The position numbers and the translations under genes are program-made. From Actinomycetes bacterium (GTDB lineage: Bacteria; Actinomycetota; Thermoleophilia; Solirubrobacterales; Solirubrobacteraceae), in contig JAEXXR010000532.1 in NCBI GenBank assembly GCA_023405705.1, forward strand, positions 1-16,920: a DNA stretch of 16,920 bases, given 5' to 3'. Positions 6,998 through 16,878 of this stretch are shown here, in pieces; the stretch's first letter is position 1; each line of letters begins with the position of its first letter. Under the pieces are notes generated by a model. The model was not told the DNA's origin and did not search any database. It saw only the letters and a list, made by a program, of their open reading frames with translations.

Positions 6998-8031
6998 GCA
7001 CTGCCGACGTCGCCATAGACAGAACCGCTCAGGGGGAGCGCGCACGGCGCCTCACCGAGATGGTCTTCCGCATGCGCGAGCTGGGCATCGTCATGGCCCT
7101 GCTGCTGCTGATCGCCGTCACGGCGATCCTCGAGCCGCGCTTCATCGAGTTCGACTCGCTCAAGGACCTCGCCCGCAACGCGTCGATCATCGCGATCATC
7201 GCCGCGGGCCAGACGATGGTCATCCTGACCAGAAACATCGACCTGTCGGTCGGCTCGGTCCTCGGTCTCACCGCCTTCTTCTGCGGCGACCTGCTCTCCA
7301 ACCACAACACGCCGATCGTCGTCGCGATCGTGCTGTGCGTGCTGATGGGCGCCGCCTGCGGCGCGCTCAACGGCGTCCTGACGACCTTCGGCAGAGTGCC
7401 GGCGCTCGTCGTGACGCTCGGCACGATGTACGTCTTCCGCGGGATCGCGTTCGTCTACACCGACGGCCGCCAGATCAACGCGGAGACGCTGCCGGACTCG
7501 TTCCTCAACATCGGCACCGGCACCGTCGCCGGGATCCCGACGATCTTCCTGATCGCCTTCGTGGTCGTCCTGATCGTCGGCCTGTACCTCGCCAACTACC
7601 GCAGCGGCCGCGAGCTGTACGCGATCGGCTCAAACGAGGCCGCCGCGAAGCTCGCCGGCATCCGCGTCGACCGCCGCGTCGTCGCCGCCTTCGTCGCCTG
7701 CGGCGCGCTCGCCGGCCTCGGCGGCGCCCTCTACGCCGCCCGCTTCGGCACCGTCGACGCGACCGCCGGCACCGGCTACGAGCTGACCGTGATCTCGGCC
7801 GCCGTCGTCGGCGGCGTCGCGATCAACGGCGGCGTCGGCTCGGTCTACGGCGCCGCGATCGGCGCGGTCCTGCTGGGCTGCATCACCTCGTCCCTGATCG
7901 TGCTGCGAATCGACTCGTTCTGGCAGCAGGCCGCCGTCGGCGCGCTGCTGATCGCCGCGATCGCCTTCGACCGGCTCGTCGGGCTGCGGCTCGACGCGGC
8001 CCTCCGACAGCGGAGCGCACGCCGTGCCTGA
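6994..8031 (+). CDS. rhaP: L-rhamnose ABC transporter permease RhaP
   Basis: The product of 345 residues is an integral membrane protein of the RbsC/branched-chain permease type, with about eight to ten hydrophobic segments starting at [17 protein letters not shown] (about 29-45). The family signature is visible: [23 protein letters not shown] after the second segment, and [25 protein letters not shown], the cytoplasmic EAA-like loop that contacts the ATPase. It pairs with RhaQ to form the channel. The ATG overlaps the rhaT stop (ATGA), and a strong AAGGAGGAG (6977-6985) sits 8 nt upstream. Assignment as the rhamnose permease rests on context; close relatives carry ribose, xylose or other sugars. 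Confidence 0.9.
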   Translation: MSTADVAIDRTAQGERARRLTEMVFRMRELGIVMALLLLIAVTAILEPRFIEFDSLKDLARNASIIAIIAAGQTMVILTRNIDLSVGSVLGLTAFFCGDLLSNHNTPIVVAIVLCVLMGAACGALNGVLTTFGRVPALVVTLGTMYVFRGIAFVYTDGRQINAETLPDSFLNIGTGTVAGIPTIFLIAFVVVLIVGLYLANYRSGRELYAIGSNEAAAKLAGIRVDRRVVAAFVACGALAGLGGALYAARFGTVDATAGTGYELTVISAAVVGGVAINGGVGSVYGAAIGAVLLGCITSSLIVLRIDSFWQQAAVGALLIAAIAFDRLVGLRLDAALRQRSARRA

Positions 8032-9139
8032 GCTCGCCACCACCACCCCCAACGCCGCCGGCTCCAAGCCGGTCCCGCCGGCCGGCGGCCCCTCCGGCGG
8101 CAGCTTCAACGCCGCGATGCTGGTCCGCTGGGAGACGCTGATCGTCGCGCTCCTGGTCGTCGTGCTGATCGTCGGCTCCGGCCTCTCGGACAAGTTCTTC
8201 ACGGCCGCCTCGTTCACCACCGGCTCGTTCGACATGATCGAGGTGGCGCTGATCGCGCTGCCGATGACGCTCGTCGTCATCACGGGCGAGATCGACCTGT
8301 CGGTCGCCTCGGTGCTCGGCCTCTCCAGCGCCTTCATGGGCGAGCTGTGGAACGCCGGCCTGCCGCTGGAGATCATCATGCCGCTCTGCATCGTGCTCGG
8401 CGCGGTCTGCGGCGCGGTCAACGGCTTCCTCGTGACGCAGCTGGGGCTGCCGTCGCTGGCGGTGACGATCGGAACGCTCGGCCTCTACCGCGGCCTCGCG
8501 CTCGTGATCCTCGGCGACGAGTCGGTCACCTCGTTCCCGTCGGCCTGGACCGAGAGAGCGTTCGGCACGATCGGCGGCGGCTGGTTCCCGAACGTGATGG
8601 TCATATTCGTGATCCTCGCGATCGCCTTCGCGGTGGCGCTGCACGCCACCCCGTACGGCCGCTCGATCTACGCGATCGGCGCCAACGAGGAGGCGTCCCG
8701 CTTCACCGGCATCCGCGTCAAGCGCGTCAAGATGAGCCTGTTCGTGCTCGCCGGCATGGTCGCCGCGCTGGCCGGCATCGTGATGACGCTGCGCAACTCG
8801 ACGGCGGCGGCGAACGTCGGCGTCGGCCTGGAGCTGACCGTCGTCGCGGCGGTGCTGCTCGGCGGCGTCTCCATCTTCGGCGGCAAGGGCTCGCTGTTCG
8901 GCGTGATCCTCGCCGTGATCTTGCTCGGAGCGATCCAGAAGGCGCTGCTGCTGGCAGACGGCGTCTCGTCGTACTGGATCCAGATCGTCACCGGAACCCT
9001 GCTCGTGGTCTCGGTGCTCGGTCCCAATCTCGTCGTGCGCGCACGGGAGGCCCGTGCCCGCGCAACGCGCTCTCGCGCCCCCGGGGCGGCGCGTGCAGCG
9101 ACCACCACGACCACGCCCCGCAAGGAGGAGGATCGATGA
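8024..9139 (+). CDS. rhaQ: L-rhamnose ABC transporter permease RhaQ
   Basis: The product of 371 residues is the second permease, similar in layout to RhaP. Segments begin at TLIVALLVVVLIVGSGL (about 38-54), followed by MTLVVITGEIDLSVASVLGLSS and the ATPase-contact loop GRSIYAIGANEEASRFTGIRVKR. The start is a GTG in an 8-nt overlap with rhaP (GTGCCTGA). The N-terminal 30 residues are Pro/Gly/Thr-rich and look disordered. The C-terminal tail after the last membrane segment (about 338-371, RAREARARATRSRAPGAARAATTTTTPRKEEDR) is low-complexity and positively charged, and its coding region holds a strong hairpin just before rhaS. The two permease genes make a heterodimeric channel, as in rhizobial RhaPQ. 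Confidence 0.9.
   Translation: MPELATTTPNAAGSKPVPPAGGPSGGSFNAAMLVRWETLIVALLVVVLIVGSGLSDKFFTAASFTTGSFDMIEVALIALPMTLVVITGEIDLSVASVLGLSSAFMGELWNAGLPLEIIMPLCIVLGAVCGAVNGFLVTQLGLPSLAVTIGTLGLYRGLALVILGDESVTSFPSAWTERAFGTIGGGWFPNVMVIFVILAIAFAVALHATPYGRSIYAIGANEEASRFTGIRVKRVKMSLFVLAGMVAALAGIVMTLRNSTAAANVGVGLELTVVAAVLLGGVSIFGGKGSLFGVILAVILLGAIQKALLLADGVSSYWIQIVTGTLLVVSVLGPNLVVRAREARARATRSRAPGAARAATTTTTPRKEEDR
9041..9057 (+). promoter_or_regulatory. GC hairpin in the 3' end of rhaQ, upstream of rhaS
   Basis: GCACGGG-AGG-CCCGTGC forms a perfect 7-bp stem with a 3-nt loop, 79 nt before the rhaS ATG. A weaker GC-rich fold follows at 9075-9090. It could act as an RNA stability or processing element that raises the level of the downstream binding-protein message. 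Chance pairing in a GC-rich low-complexity tail is possible. Confidence 0.35.
9122..9131 (+). promoter_or_regulatory. Very strong ribosome binding site of rhaS
   Basis: AAGGAGGAGG is among the longest anti-SD matches in the window, with the AGGAGG core at 9123-9128 and 7 nt to ATG 9136. It fixes the rhaS start and fits high synthesis of the binding protein. Confidence 0.7.
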
Positions 9140-10236
9140 ATTCGTTCCATCGGTCGCGCGCGCTGTGGGCTGCCGTTCTGGCAGTCGTGCTCGCGATGGT
9201 CGTCGCCGCGTGCGGCGACACCAAGGACGACACCGAGACCACGGCGAGCGGCGGTGGAGCCGCAGCGACGACCAGTGGCGGTGGTGAGGCTGCGAACCCC
9301 GACGGGGAGTACAAGAGAGGCCTGAAGGCCATCGTCATGCCCAAGCAGCTCGGCAACCCGTACGAGGAGCTGGAGGACAGCGGCACCGTCGAGGCGTTCA
9401 GAGAGCTGGGCGGCGAGGCGACGATCGAGGGTCCGACCGACGCCGGCGCCTCCTCGCAGGTCCCGCTGCTGCAGTCGGCGATCCAGAAGCAGCCGGATGC
9501 CATCATCCTGGCGGCCAACGACCCGAACGCGGTCGCGCCGGTGCTGAAGCAGGCGATGTCGAGAGACATCAGAGTCGTCACGCAGGACTCCGACGCGGCC
9601 CCCGACGCGCGTCAGATCTTCATCAACCAGGCGACGACCGAGGGCATCGGCGAGGTGCTCGCGAGAATGTCCAAGCAGGTCGTCCCGGGCGGCAGAGGCG
9701 AGATAGCGGTCCTGTCGGCCACGGCCAACGCGACCAACCAGAACGCCTGGATCAGAGTCCTCAGAGAGAGACTGGCCACGCCTGAGTACGAGGGTCTGAG
9801 ACTGGTCAAGGTCGCCTACGGCGACGACGACGACCAGAAGTCGTTCCAGGAGACGCAGGGCCTGCTGTCGGCCTACCCGAACCTGAGAGCGATCGTCGCC
9901 CCGACGACGGTCGGCATCGCCGCCGCCGCGCGGTACCTGTCGACCTCCCCGAAGAAGGGCAGAGTCGCGGTCACCGGTCTCGGCACGCCGAACCAGATGC
10001 GCAAGTTCGTCAAGGACGGCACCTCGCCGGTCTTCGCGCTGTGGAACCCGAAGGACGTCGGCTACCTCGGCGGCATGGCCGCCGCGGCGCTCGCCTCGGG
10101 CATCATCACCGGCGCGGAGGGCGAGAGATTCGAGGCCGGTCGCCTCGGCGAGAGAGAGATCCTCGCCAACGGCGAGATCGTCCTCGGCCCGCCGACCGAG
10201 TTCACCAGAGAGAACATCGACGACTTCGACTTCTGA
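9136..10236 (+). CDS. rhaS: L-rhamnose-binding lipoprotein RhaS (ABC transporter substrate-binding protein)
   Basis: The product of 366 residues has a lipoprotein signal: basic FHRSR, a hydrophobic core, and lipobox VAAC with C26 as the lipidated residue. A 30-residue Gly/Ala/Thr linker tethers the domain to the membrane. The mature part is a periplasmic-binding-protein sugar domain of the RhaS type: LGNPYEELEDSGTVEAFRELGGE, DAIILAANDPNAVAPVLKQAMSRDIRVVTQDSDAAPDARQIF, LSATANATNQNAWI, APTTVGIAAAARY, FALWNPKDVGYLGG and EAGRLGERE. This closely follows the rhamnose subfamily from memory. It delivers L-rhamnose to RhaPQT. The ATG overlaps the rhaQ stop (ATGA). Codon use is odd: 15 of 21 Arg codons are AGA, against about 6 of 45 in rhaT. 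Confidence 0.93.
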   Translation: MNSFHRSRALWAAVLAVVLAMVVAACGDTKDDTETTASGGGAAATTSGGGEAANPDGEYKRGLKAIVMPKQLGNPYEELEDSGTVEAFRELGGEATIEGPTDAGASSQVPLLQSAIQKQPDAIILAANDPNAVAPVLKQAMSRDIRVVTQDSDAAPDARQIFINQATTEGIGEVLARMSKQVVPGGRGEIAVLSATANATNQNAWIRVLRERLATPEYEGLRLVKVAYGDDDDQKSFQETQGLLSAYPNLRAIVAPTTVGIAAAARYLSTSPKKGRVAVTGLGTPNQMRKFVKDGTSPVFALWNPKDVGYLGGMAAAALASGIITGAEGERFEAGRLGEREILANGEIVLGPPTEFTRENIDDFDF

Positions 10237-11711
10237 TGTCGTCCACGACCGTTGACAACACCACGGTCGTGACGGAGTCCCGACCCGCGCAGCGTGCGCG
10301 GGTCGGGGTCTTCGGCATCGGCCTCGAAGCGTATTGGCCGCAGTTCGACGGCCTCAAGGAGCGGTGCGAGGGCTACCAGGCGCGCGTTGAGGAGCGTGTG
10401 CGCGAGCTCGGCGCGGACGTGGTCAGCGCGGGCCTGGTCGACTCCGCCCAGGGCGGCCGCGCCGCCGGCGACCTGTTCGCGCAGAACCAGGTCGACCTCG
10501 TGCTCTGCCACGCCGTCACGTACGCGACCTCCAGCGTCGTCATCCCGGCGCTCCAGGAGGCCGGCGTGCCGGTCGTCCTGCTCGGCCTGCAGCCGACGAG
10601 AACGCTCGACTACGAGCACACCGACACGGGCGAGTGGCTGGCCAACTGCGCCGCCTGCTGCGTCCCGGAGATCGCGGGCGCCTGCGTCCGCTCCGGCATC
10701 CCGTACGACACCGTCGCCGGCACGATCGACGACGACGAGCGCGCCTGGGCGAAGATCGGCGCATGGGTCCGCGCCGCCGGCGCGGCCCGCGCGCTGCGCC
10801 GCTCGCGCATCGGCTTCATGGGGCACGCCTACGCCGGCATGCTCGACATGTACACCGACTTCACGACGGTCCACGGCCAGCTCGGCGCCCACGTCGAGGT
10901 GCTGGAGATCGACGACCTCGGCGCCCGCGTCGCGGCCGTCACGGAGGAGGAGCGCAAGGCGAAGGAGGCGGAGATCCGCGAGATGTTCGCGTTCGCGGAC
11001 GCCTCGACCGACCCGATCGCCGCGCCGATCGAGCAGGAGCAGGTCGACTGGTCCGCACGCGTCGCCGTCGGGCTCGACAAGCTCGCCGCCGACTTCGAGC
11101 TGGACGCGCTGACCTACTACTACCGCGGCGTCGACGGCAACGAGTCCGAGCGGCTCGGGGCCGGCGTGATCGTCGGCAACTCGCTCCTGACCGCTCGGGG
11201 CATCCCGACGGCCGGCGAGGCCGACATCAAGACGAACATCGCGCAGCTGCTGCTCGACCGCCTCGGCGCGGGCGGCTCCTACACGGAGTTCTACGGCCTC
11301 GACTTCGACGAGGACTTCATCCTGATGGGCCACGACGGCCCCGGCCATCTCGCGATCGCCCAGGAGCAGCCGACGCTGCGCAACCTGAAGGTCTTCCACG
11401 GCAAGCGCGGCGCCGGCCTGTCGGTCGAGCAGAAGGTCAGATTCGGCCCGATCACGATCGTCGGCTGCACGCAGACGGCCGACGGCCGGCTGAAGCTGAT
11501 CGTCGGCGAGGGCGAGTCGGTCCCCGGCCCGACCTTCCGCATCGGCAACACGAACTCGCGGCTGGTCTTCCCGTCCAAGCCGGCGGACTTCTTCGAGCGC
11601 TGGTGCGAGGAGGGCCCGACCCACCACGTCGCGCTCGGCGTCGGCCACGTCGCCGCCGAGGTCCGCAACACCGCCAAGCTGCTCGGCCTCGACTACGCCG
11701 AGGTGAGATGA
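10236..11711 (+). CDS. L-arabinose/L-fucose isomerase-like protein of unknown substrate
   Basis: The product of 491 residues resembles the AraA/FucI isomerase fold and is unrelated to RhaI. The N-terminal part (20-200) has alternating strands and helices (ARVGVFGIGLEAYWPQF, VDLVLCHAVTYATSSVVIPALQ, VPVVLLGLQPT). The putative Mn site of AraA appears conserved: E328 in GEADIKT, E351 in YTEFYGLDF, H366 in LMGHDGPGH and H463/H464 in PTHHVALGVGH, with spacing near that of E306, E333, H350 and H450 of E. coli AraA. It should interconvert an aldose and a ketose in the cytoplasm. It lies between rhaS and rhaM, overlapping both (1 and 4 nt). The ribosome site before ATG 10236 is weak, so it may depend on coupling to rhaS translation. 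RhaI is encoded downstream, so the role here is unclear: L-fucose or another deoxysugar, or a backup isomerase. Confidence 0.8.
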   Translation: MSSTTVDNTTVVTESRPAQRARVGVFGIGLEAYWPQFDGLKERCEGYQARVEERVRELGADVVSAGLVDSAQGGRAAGDLFAQNQVDLVLCHAVTYATSSVVIPALQEAGVPVVLLGLQPTRTLDYEHTDTGEWLANCAACCVPEIAGACVRSGIPYDTVAGTIDDDERAWAKIGAWVRAAGAARALRRSRIGFMGHAYAGMLDMYTDFTTVHGQLGAHVEVLEIDDLGARVAAVTEEERKAKEAEIREMFAFADASTDPIAAPIEQEQVDWSARVAVGLDKLAADFELDALTYYYRGVDGNESERLGAGVIVGNSLLTARGIPTAGEADIKTNIAQLLLDRLGAGGSYTEFYGLDFDEDFILMGHDGPGHLAIAQEQPTLRNLKVFHGKRGAGLSVEQKVRFGPITIVGCTQTADGRLKLIVGEGESVPGPTFRIGNTNSRLVFPSKPADFFERWCEEGPTHHVALGVGHVAAEVRNTAKLLGLDYAEVR

Positions 11712-12025
11712 GCGTGGCGCGCGTCTGCTTCACCTTCAACGTCGGCGTCGAGCACCTCGACGCGTACAAGGAAGCGCACCGCAACGTGTGGCCCGAGATG
11801 CGCGAGGCGCTCAGCGCCGCCGGCTGGAGCGACTACTCGCTGTTCCTGCGCGAGTCGGACGGCCTCGTCGTCGGCTATCTCCAGGCCGACGACTTCGAGG
11901 CCGCGCAGGCGCGCATGTCCGCAACCGACGTCAACACCCGCTGGCAGCAGGAGATGTCCAGACTCGCCGGCGGGCGGCCCGACGACTCGTTCGTCGTGCT
12001 CGAAGAGGTGTTCCATCTTGACTAG
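11708..12025 (+). CDS. rhaM: L-rhamnose mutarotase RhaM
   Basis: The product of 105 residues equals the usual RhaM length (104 in E. coli). The enzyme interconverts alpha and beta L-rhamnopyranose in the cytoplasm so that the isomerase receives its preferred anomer. Family motifs seen are YKEAHRNVWPEM (20-31), in which H24 corresponds to catalytic His22 of E. coli RhaM, the block SATDVNTRWQQEM, and the C-terminal LEEVFHLD. The fold should be a dimeric ferredoxin-like barrel. The ATG overlaps the preceding isomerase stop as ATGA. In rhizobia the equivalent gene is called rhaU. Confidence 0.93.
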   Translation: MSVARVCFTFNVGVEHLDAYKEAHRNVWPEMREALSAAGWSDYSLFLRESDGLVVGYLQADDFEAAQARMSATDVNTRWQQEMSRLAGGRPDDSFVVLEEVFHLD

Positions 12026-13552
12026 CGCCCATGCCCTCGCTCGCTACATCGCCGTCGACCTCGGCGCCGAGTCGGGCCGCGTCCAGCTCGGCACGCTCGC
12101 CGGCGGGCGGGTGAAGCTGGAGGAGATCCACCGCTTCGTCAACGGCCCGGTGCAGCTCCCCAGCGGGCTGCACTGGGACGTGCTCGGCATCCACCGGGAG
12201 ATCCTCACGGGGATCGCGCTGGCGGCCAGAAAGGCCGACGGCCCGGTCGACGGGATCGCCGTCGACGCGTGGGGCTGCGACTACGCGCTGCTCGACCGCG
12301 ACGGCGAGATGCTCGGCAACCCCTTCCACTACCGCGACCACCGCACCGACGGCGTGATGGAGCGGGTGCTGGAGGAGATCGGAGCCGAGGAGATCTACGC
12401 CGCGACCGGCATCCAGTTCATGCCGTTCAACACGATCTTCCAGCTCGCCGCGCACAAGGGCAGCGCGCAGCTCGACGCCGCCAGAGCGCTCGCGACGATC
12501 CCCGACCTGCTCGCCTACTGGCTGAGCGGGCGGCTCGCGGGGGAGAAGACCGCCGCCTCGACGACGCAGCTGCTCGACGTCCACACGGGCGACTGGGCGC
12601 GCGAGCTGGCGATCCAGATCGGCATCCCCGCTCAGGTGCTGCCGCCGCTGGTCGAGGCCGGCACGGTGCTCGCGCCGCTGAGGGAGGAGATCGCGCGCGA
12701 CGCCGGTCTCGACCCGGCGCCCGACGTGATCGCCGTCGGCGGCCACGACACCGCCTCCGCCGTCGTCTCCGTCCCCGCGAGGGGCAGGGACTTCGCCTAC
12801 CTCTCCAGCGGCACCTGGTCGCTGCTGGGGATGGAGCTCGACGCGCCCGTGACCTCCGAGGAGGCGCGCTCCTACAACCTCACCAACGAGGGCGGCGTCG
12901 CCGGCACGATCCGCCTGCTGCGCAACGTGATGGGCCTCTGGCTCGTGCAGGAGTGCCGCCGCCAATGGGCGCGCGAGGGCGTCGACTACGACTACGACAC
13001 GCTCCACAGAATGGCCCAGGCGACGCCGGTCGGCGGGCCGCTGATCGACCCCGACGCGCCCGAGCTGCTGCACCCCGGCGACATGCCGGCGCGGATCGCC
13101 GAGCTGTGCGAGCGCTCCGGCCAGCCGCGCCCCGCCGACGCCGGCGCGACGATCCGCTGCGCGCTCGAATCGCTCGCCTGCAAGTACCGCCTCGTGCTGG
13201 AGCGGATCGAGCGCGTCGCCGGCCGCCGCGCCGAGGTCGTCCACGTCGTCGGCGGCGGCTCGCGCAACGCGACGCTCTGCCAGCTCGCCGCGGACGTGCT
13301 CGACCGCCCGGTCCACGCCGGCCCGATCGAGGCGACGGCGCTGGGCAACGTGATGACGCAGGCGCTGGCGCAGGGCAAGGTCGACTCGCTGGAGGAGATC
13401 CGCGAGATCGTCGGGGCGTCGTTCTCCTCCGACGTCTACGAGCCCTCCGAGGACCGCGCCGCCTGCGAGGAGCTGTACCAGCGCTTCCTCTCCGTGACCG
13501 GGCTGGAACCGGTCGCCGCCGACTTCGCACCGACCCAAGGAACCAACTCCTG

Positions 13553-13553
<1 letters not shown>
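12018..13553 (+). CDS. rhaB: Rhamnulokinase RhaB (FGGY family)
   Basis: The product of 511 residues (E. coli RhaB 489) phosphorylates L-rhamnulose at O1 with ATP in the cytoplasm. FGGY motifs in order are AVDLGAESGRV (12-22, phosphate loop of the first domain), VDAWGCDYALLD (82-93), the RhaB-type GGHDTASAVVSVP (241-253) whose D244 corresponds to catalytic Asp237 of E. coli RhaB, YLSSGTWSLLG, and VVGGGSRNATLCQLAADVLDRPV (about 410-432) in the ATP-binding domain. The only plausible start is TTG 12018, in an 8-nt overlap with rhaM and preceded by GAAGAGG; the nearby ATG is in another frame. A rare start plus overlap suggests translation coupled to rhaM. The rhizobial name is rhaK. Confidence 0.93.
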
Positions 13554-14760
<1,207 letters not shown>

Positions 14761-14764
<4 letters not shown>

Positions 14765-16848
14765 GCCAGACCACTGACACGACCACGGCGGCGGCCGTCG
14801 CGCCGCGCGCCGAGAGCCTGTACGACACCGCGAAGGCGCCGAAGGGCGGCCTCGAGGAGCTCGTCTACCGCTCCAACCTGCTCGGCGCCAACCGCGCGGT
14901 CTCCAACTACGGCGGCGGCAACACGTCGTCGAAGAGCACGGAGACCGACCACACCGGCCGCGAGGTCGAGGTGCTGTGGGTCAAGGGCTCCGGCTCCGAC
15001 CTCGCGACGATGGGCGCGAAGAACTTCACCGGCATCCGCCTCGACGAGGTGCTGCCGCTGATCGAGCGCGACGAGATGAGCGACGAGGAGATGGTCGCGT
15101 ACCTCTCCCGCTCGCAGGTCGCGCCGGAGATGCCGCGCTCCTCGATCGAGACGCTGCTGCACGCCTTCGTGCCGGCCCCCGAGGTCGACCACACCCACCC
15201 CGACGCGATCAACATGCTCGCCGGGGCGGAGAACGGCGAGCAGTTCGTGCGCGAGGTGTTCGGCGACGAGGCCGTCTGGGTCCCGTACATCCGCCCGGGC
15301 TTCACGCTCGCCAAGCAGGTCGGCCTCGCCGCGCGCGGCGAGGGCGTCCGCTTCGTGATCCTCGCCAAGCACGGCCTCGTCACCTGGGGCGAGACCGGCG
15401 AGGAGTCGTACGCGAACACGATCGAGGCGATCAACCGCGCCGCCGACTTCGTCTCCTCCCGCGCCAAGGCCCGCTTCGGCGGCCAGGCGCGCGAGCCGCT
15501 CAGCGGCTCCCAGCGCGACGACCTGCTCGCGCAGGTGCTGCCGGCGATCCGCGGCGCCGTCTCCAGCGAGCGCTCGAAGATCCTGCAGGTCGACGCCTCG
15601 CCCTCGACGCTGGAGTTCGTCTCCTCGCGCGACGCGGCGACGCTGTCGCAGGTCGGCGCCGCCTGCCCCGACCACCTCGTGCACACGAAGCGGATCCCGC
15701 TGTGGGTCGCCTACGACCCGTCGACCGACGACCTCGACGCGCTCGCCGCGCGTGTCGTGGAGGGCGCCGAGCAGTACCGCGAGGAGTACCGCGCGTACTT
15801 CGAGCAGAACGCCAGAGACGGCGAGACGATCGGCGACCCCGATCCGCGCGTCGTCCTGATCGAGGGCGTCGGCATGGTCTCGGTCGGCACGAACCTGAAG
15901 GGCGCCCGCCTGGCGCGCGACCTGTACCACCGCGCGATCGAGGTGATGGGCGGCGCGTCGGCGATCGACTCGTTCGTCTCGCTGACCGCGCCGGAGTCGT
16001 TCGCCGTCGAGTACTGGCCGCTGGAGCTGTACAAGCTCTCGCTCGCCCCGGCTCCGCGCGAGCTGGCCGGGAAGGTCGCGCTCGTCACCGGCGCGGCCGG
16101 CGGCATCGGCAGCTCGATCCTCGACGCGCTCGCGGCCGAGGGCGCGACCGTCGTCGCGACCGACATCGACGCCGACGGCGCCCGTCGCGTCGCCGAGCCG
16201 TTCGGCGACGAGGGCCTCGGCGTCGCGATGGACGTCACCAGCGAGGAGGGGGTCCAGGCCGCCTACCGCGAGACCGTCCTCACCTACGGCGGCGTCGACG
16301 TGATCGTCTCCAACGCCGGCATCGCCTCCAGCGCGCCGATCGAGGAGACGAGCGTCGCCGAGTGGGACCGCAACCACGCGATCCTCACGCGCGGCTACTT
16401 CCTCGTCGCCCGCGAGGCGTTCAAGCTCCTGCGCCGTCAGGCGACCGGCGGCTCGGTCGTCTTCGTCGCGTCGAAGAACTCGCTGGTGGCCGGCAAGAAC
16501 GCCGCCGCCTACTCGTCGGCGAAGGCCGCCGAGCTGCACCTCGCCCGCTGCCTGGCCGAGGAGGGCGGCGCCGCCGGCATCCGCGTCAACACGGTCAACC
16601 CGGACGCGGTCCTGCAGGGGTCGAGAATCTGGGGCTCGTCGTGGCGCGAGGAGCGCGCTGCGGCGTACAACATCGCCCCGGAGGAGCTGGAGGGCCACTA
16701 CCGCGCCCGCACGACGCTGAAGGTGAACATCCTCCCCGAGGACATCGCCCAGGCGGTGCTGCACTTCGCCTCCGGCGTCCGCTCCGGCAAGTCGACCGGC
16801 AACGTGCTCAACGTCGACGGAGGCGTCCCCGCCGCCTACTCGCGCTGA
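14761..16848 (+). CDS. rhaEW: Bifunctional L-rhamnulose-1-phosphate aldolase / L-lactaldehyde dehydrogenase RhaEW
   Basis: The product of 695 residues is a natural two-domain enzyme. Residues 1 to about 430 are a class II aldolase domain (RhaE): SNYGGGNTSSK (48-58), SSIETLLHAF (127-136), zinc ligands H144 and H146 in VDHTHPDAIN, and H204 in LAKHGLVTWG. It splits L-rhamnulose-1-phosphate into DHAP and L-lactaldehyde. Residues about 435-695 are a short-chain dehydrogenase (RhaW): TGAAGGIG (443-450, NAD binding), SNAG (517-520), S571, and Y584-x3-K588 in AYSSAK. It oxidises L-lactaldehyde to L-lactate. The protein matches the known fused RhaEW family in order and length. ATG 14761 overlaps the rhaI stop (ATGA), with GGGAGGA 8 nt upstream. 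Last gene of the operon; its product lactate is the LutABC substrate. Confidence 0.93.
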
Positions 16849-16859
16849 GCCGACAGCAG

Positions 16860-16877
16860 CTCCCGCGTCCCCGGGAG
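16860..16877 (+). terminator. Hairpin after rhaEW
   Basis: CTCCCG and CGGGAG form a perfect 6-bp stem around a 6-nt loop, 11 nt after the rhaEW stop. No T tract follows. It is either part of a tandem terminator with the next hairpin or an RNA 3'-end protector. Confidence 0.45.
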
Positions 16878-16878
16878 A

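Noticed and set aside
4958..7045. A long minus-strand open frame opposite rhaR and rhaT
   Set aside because: Same reason: the product is low-complexity and the plus-strand genes have complete catalytic and DNA-binding motifs.
12269..13552. Extended plus-strand frame upstream of rhaI, overlapping rhaB
   Set aside because: Only the part from ATG 13553 is RhaI; the upstream extension is Arg-rich out-of-frame rhaB sequence.
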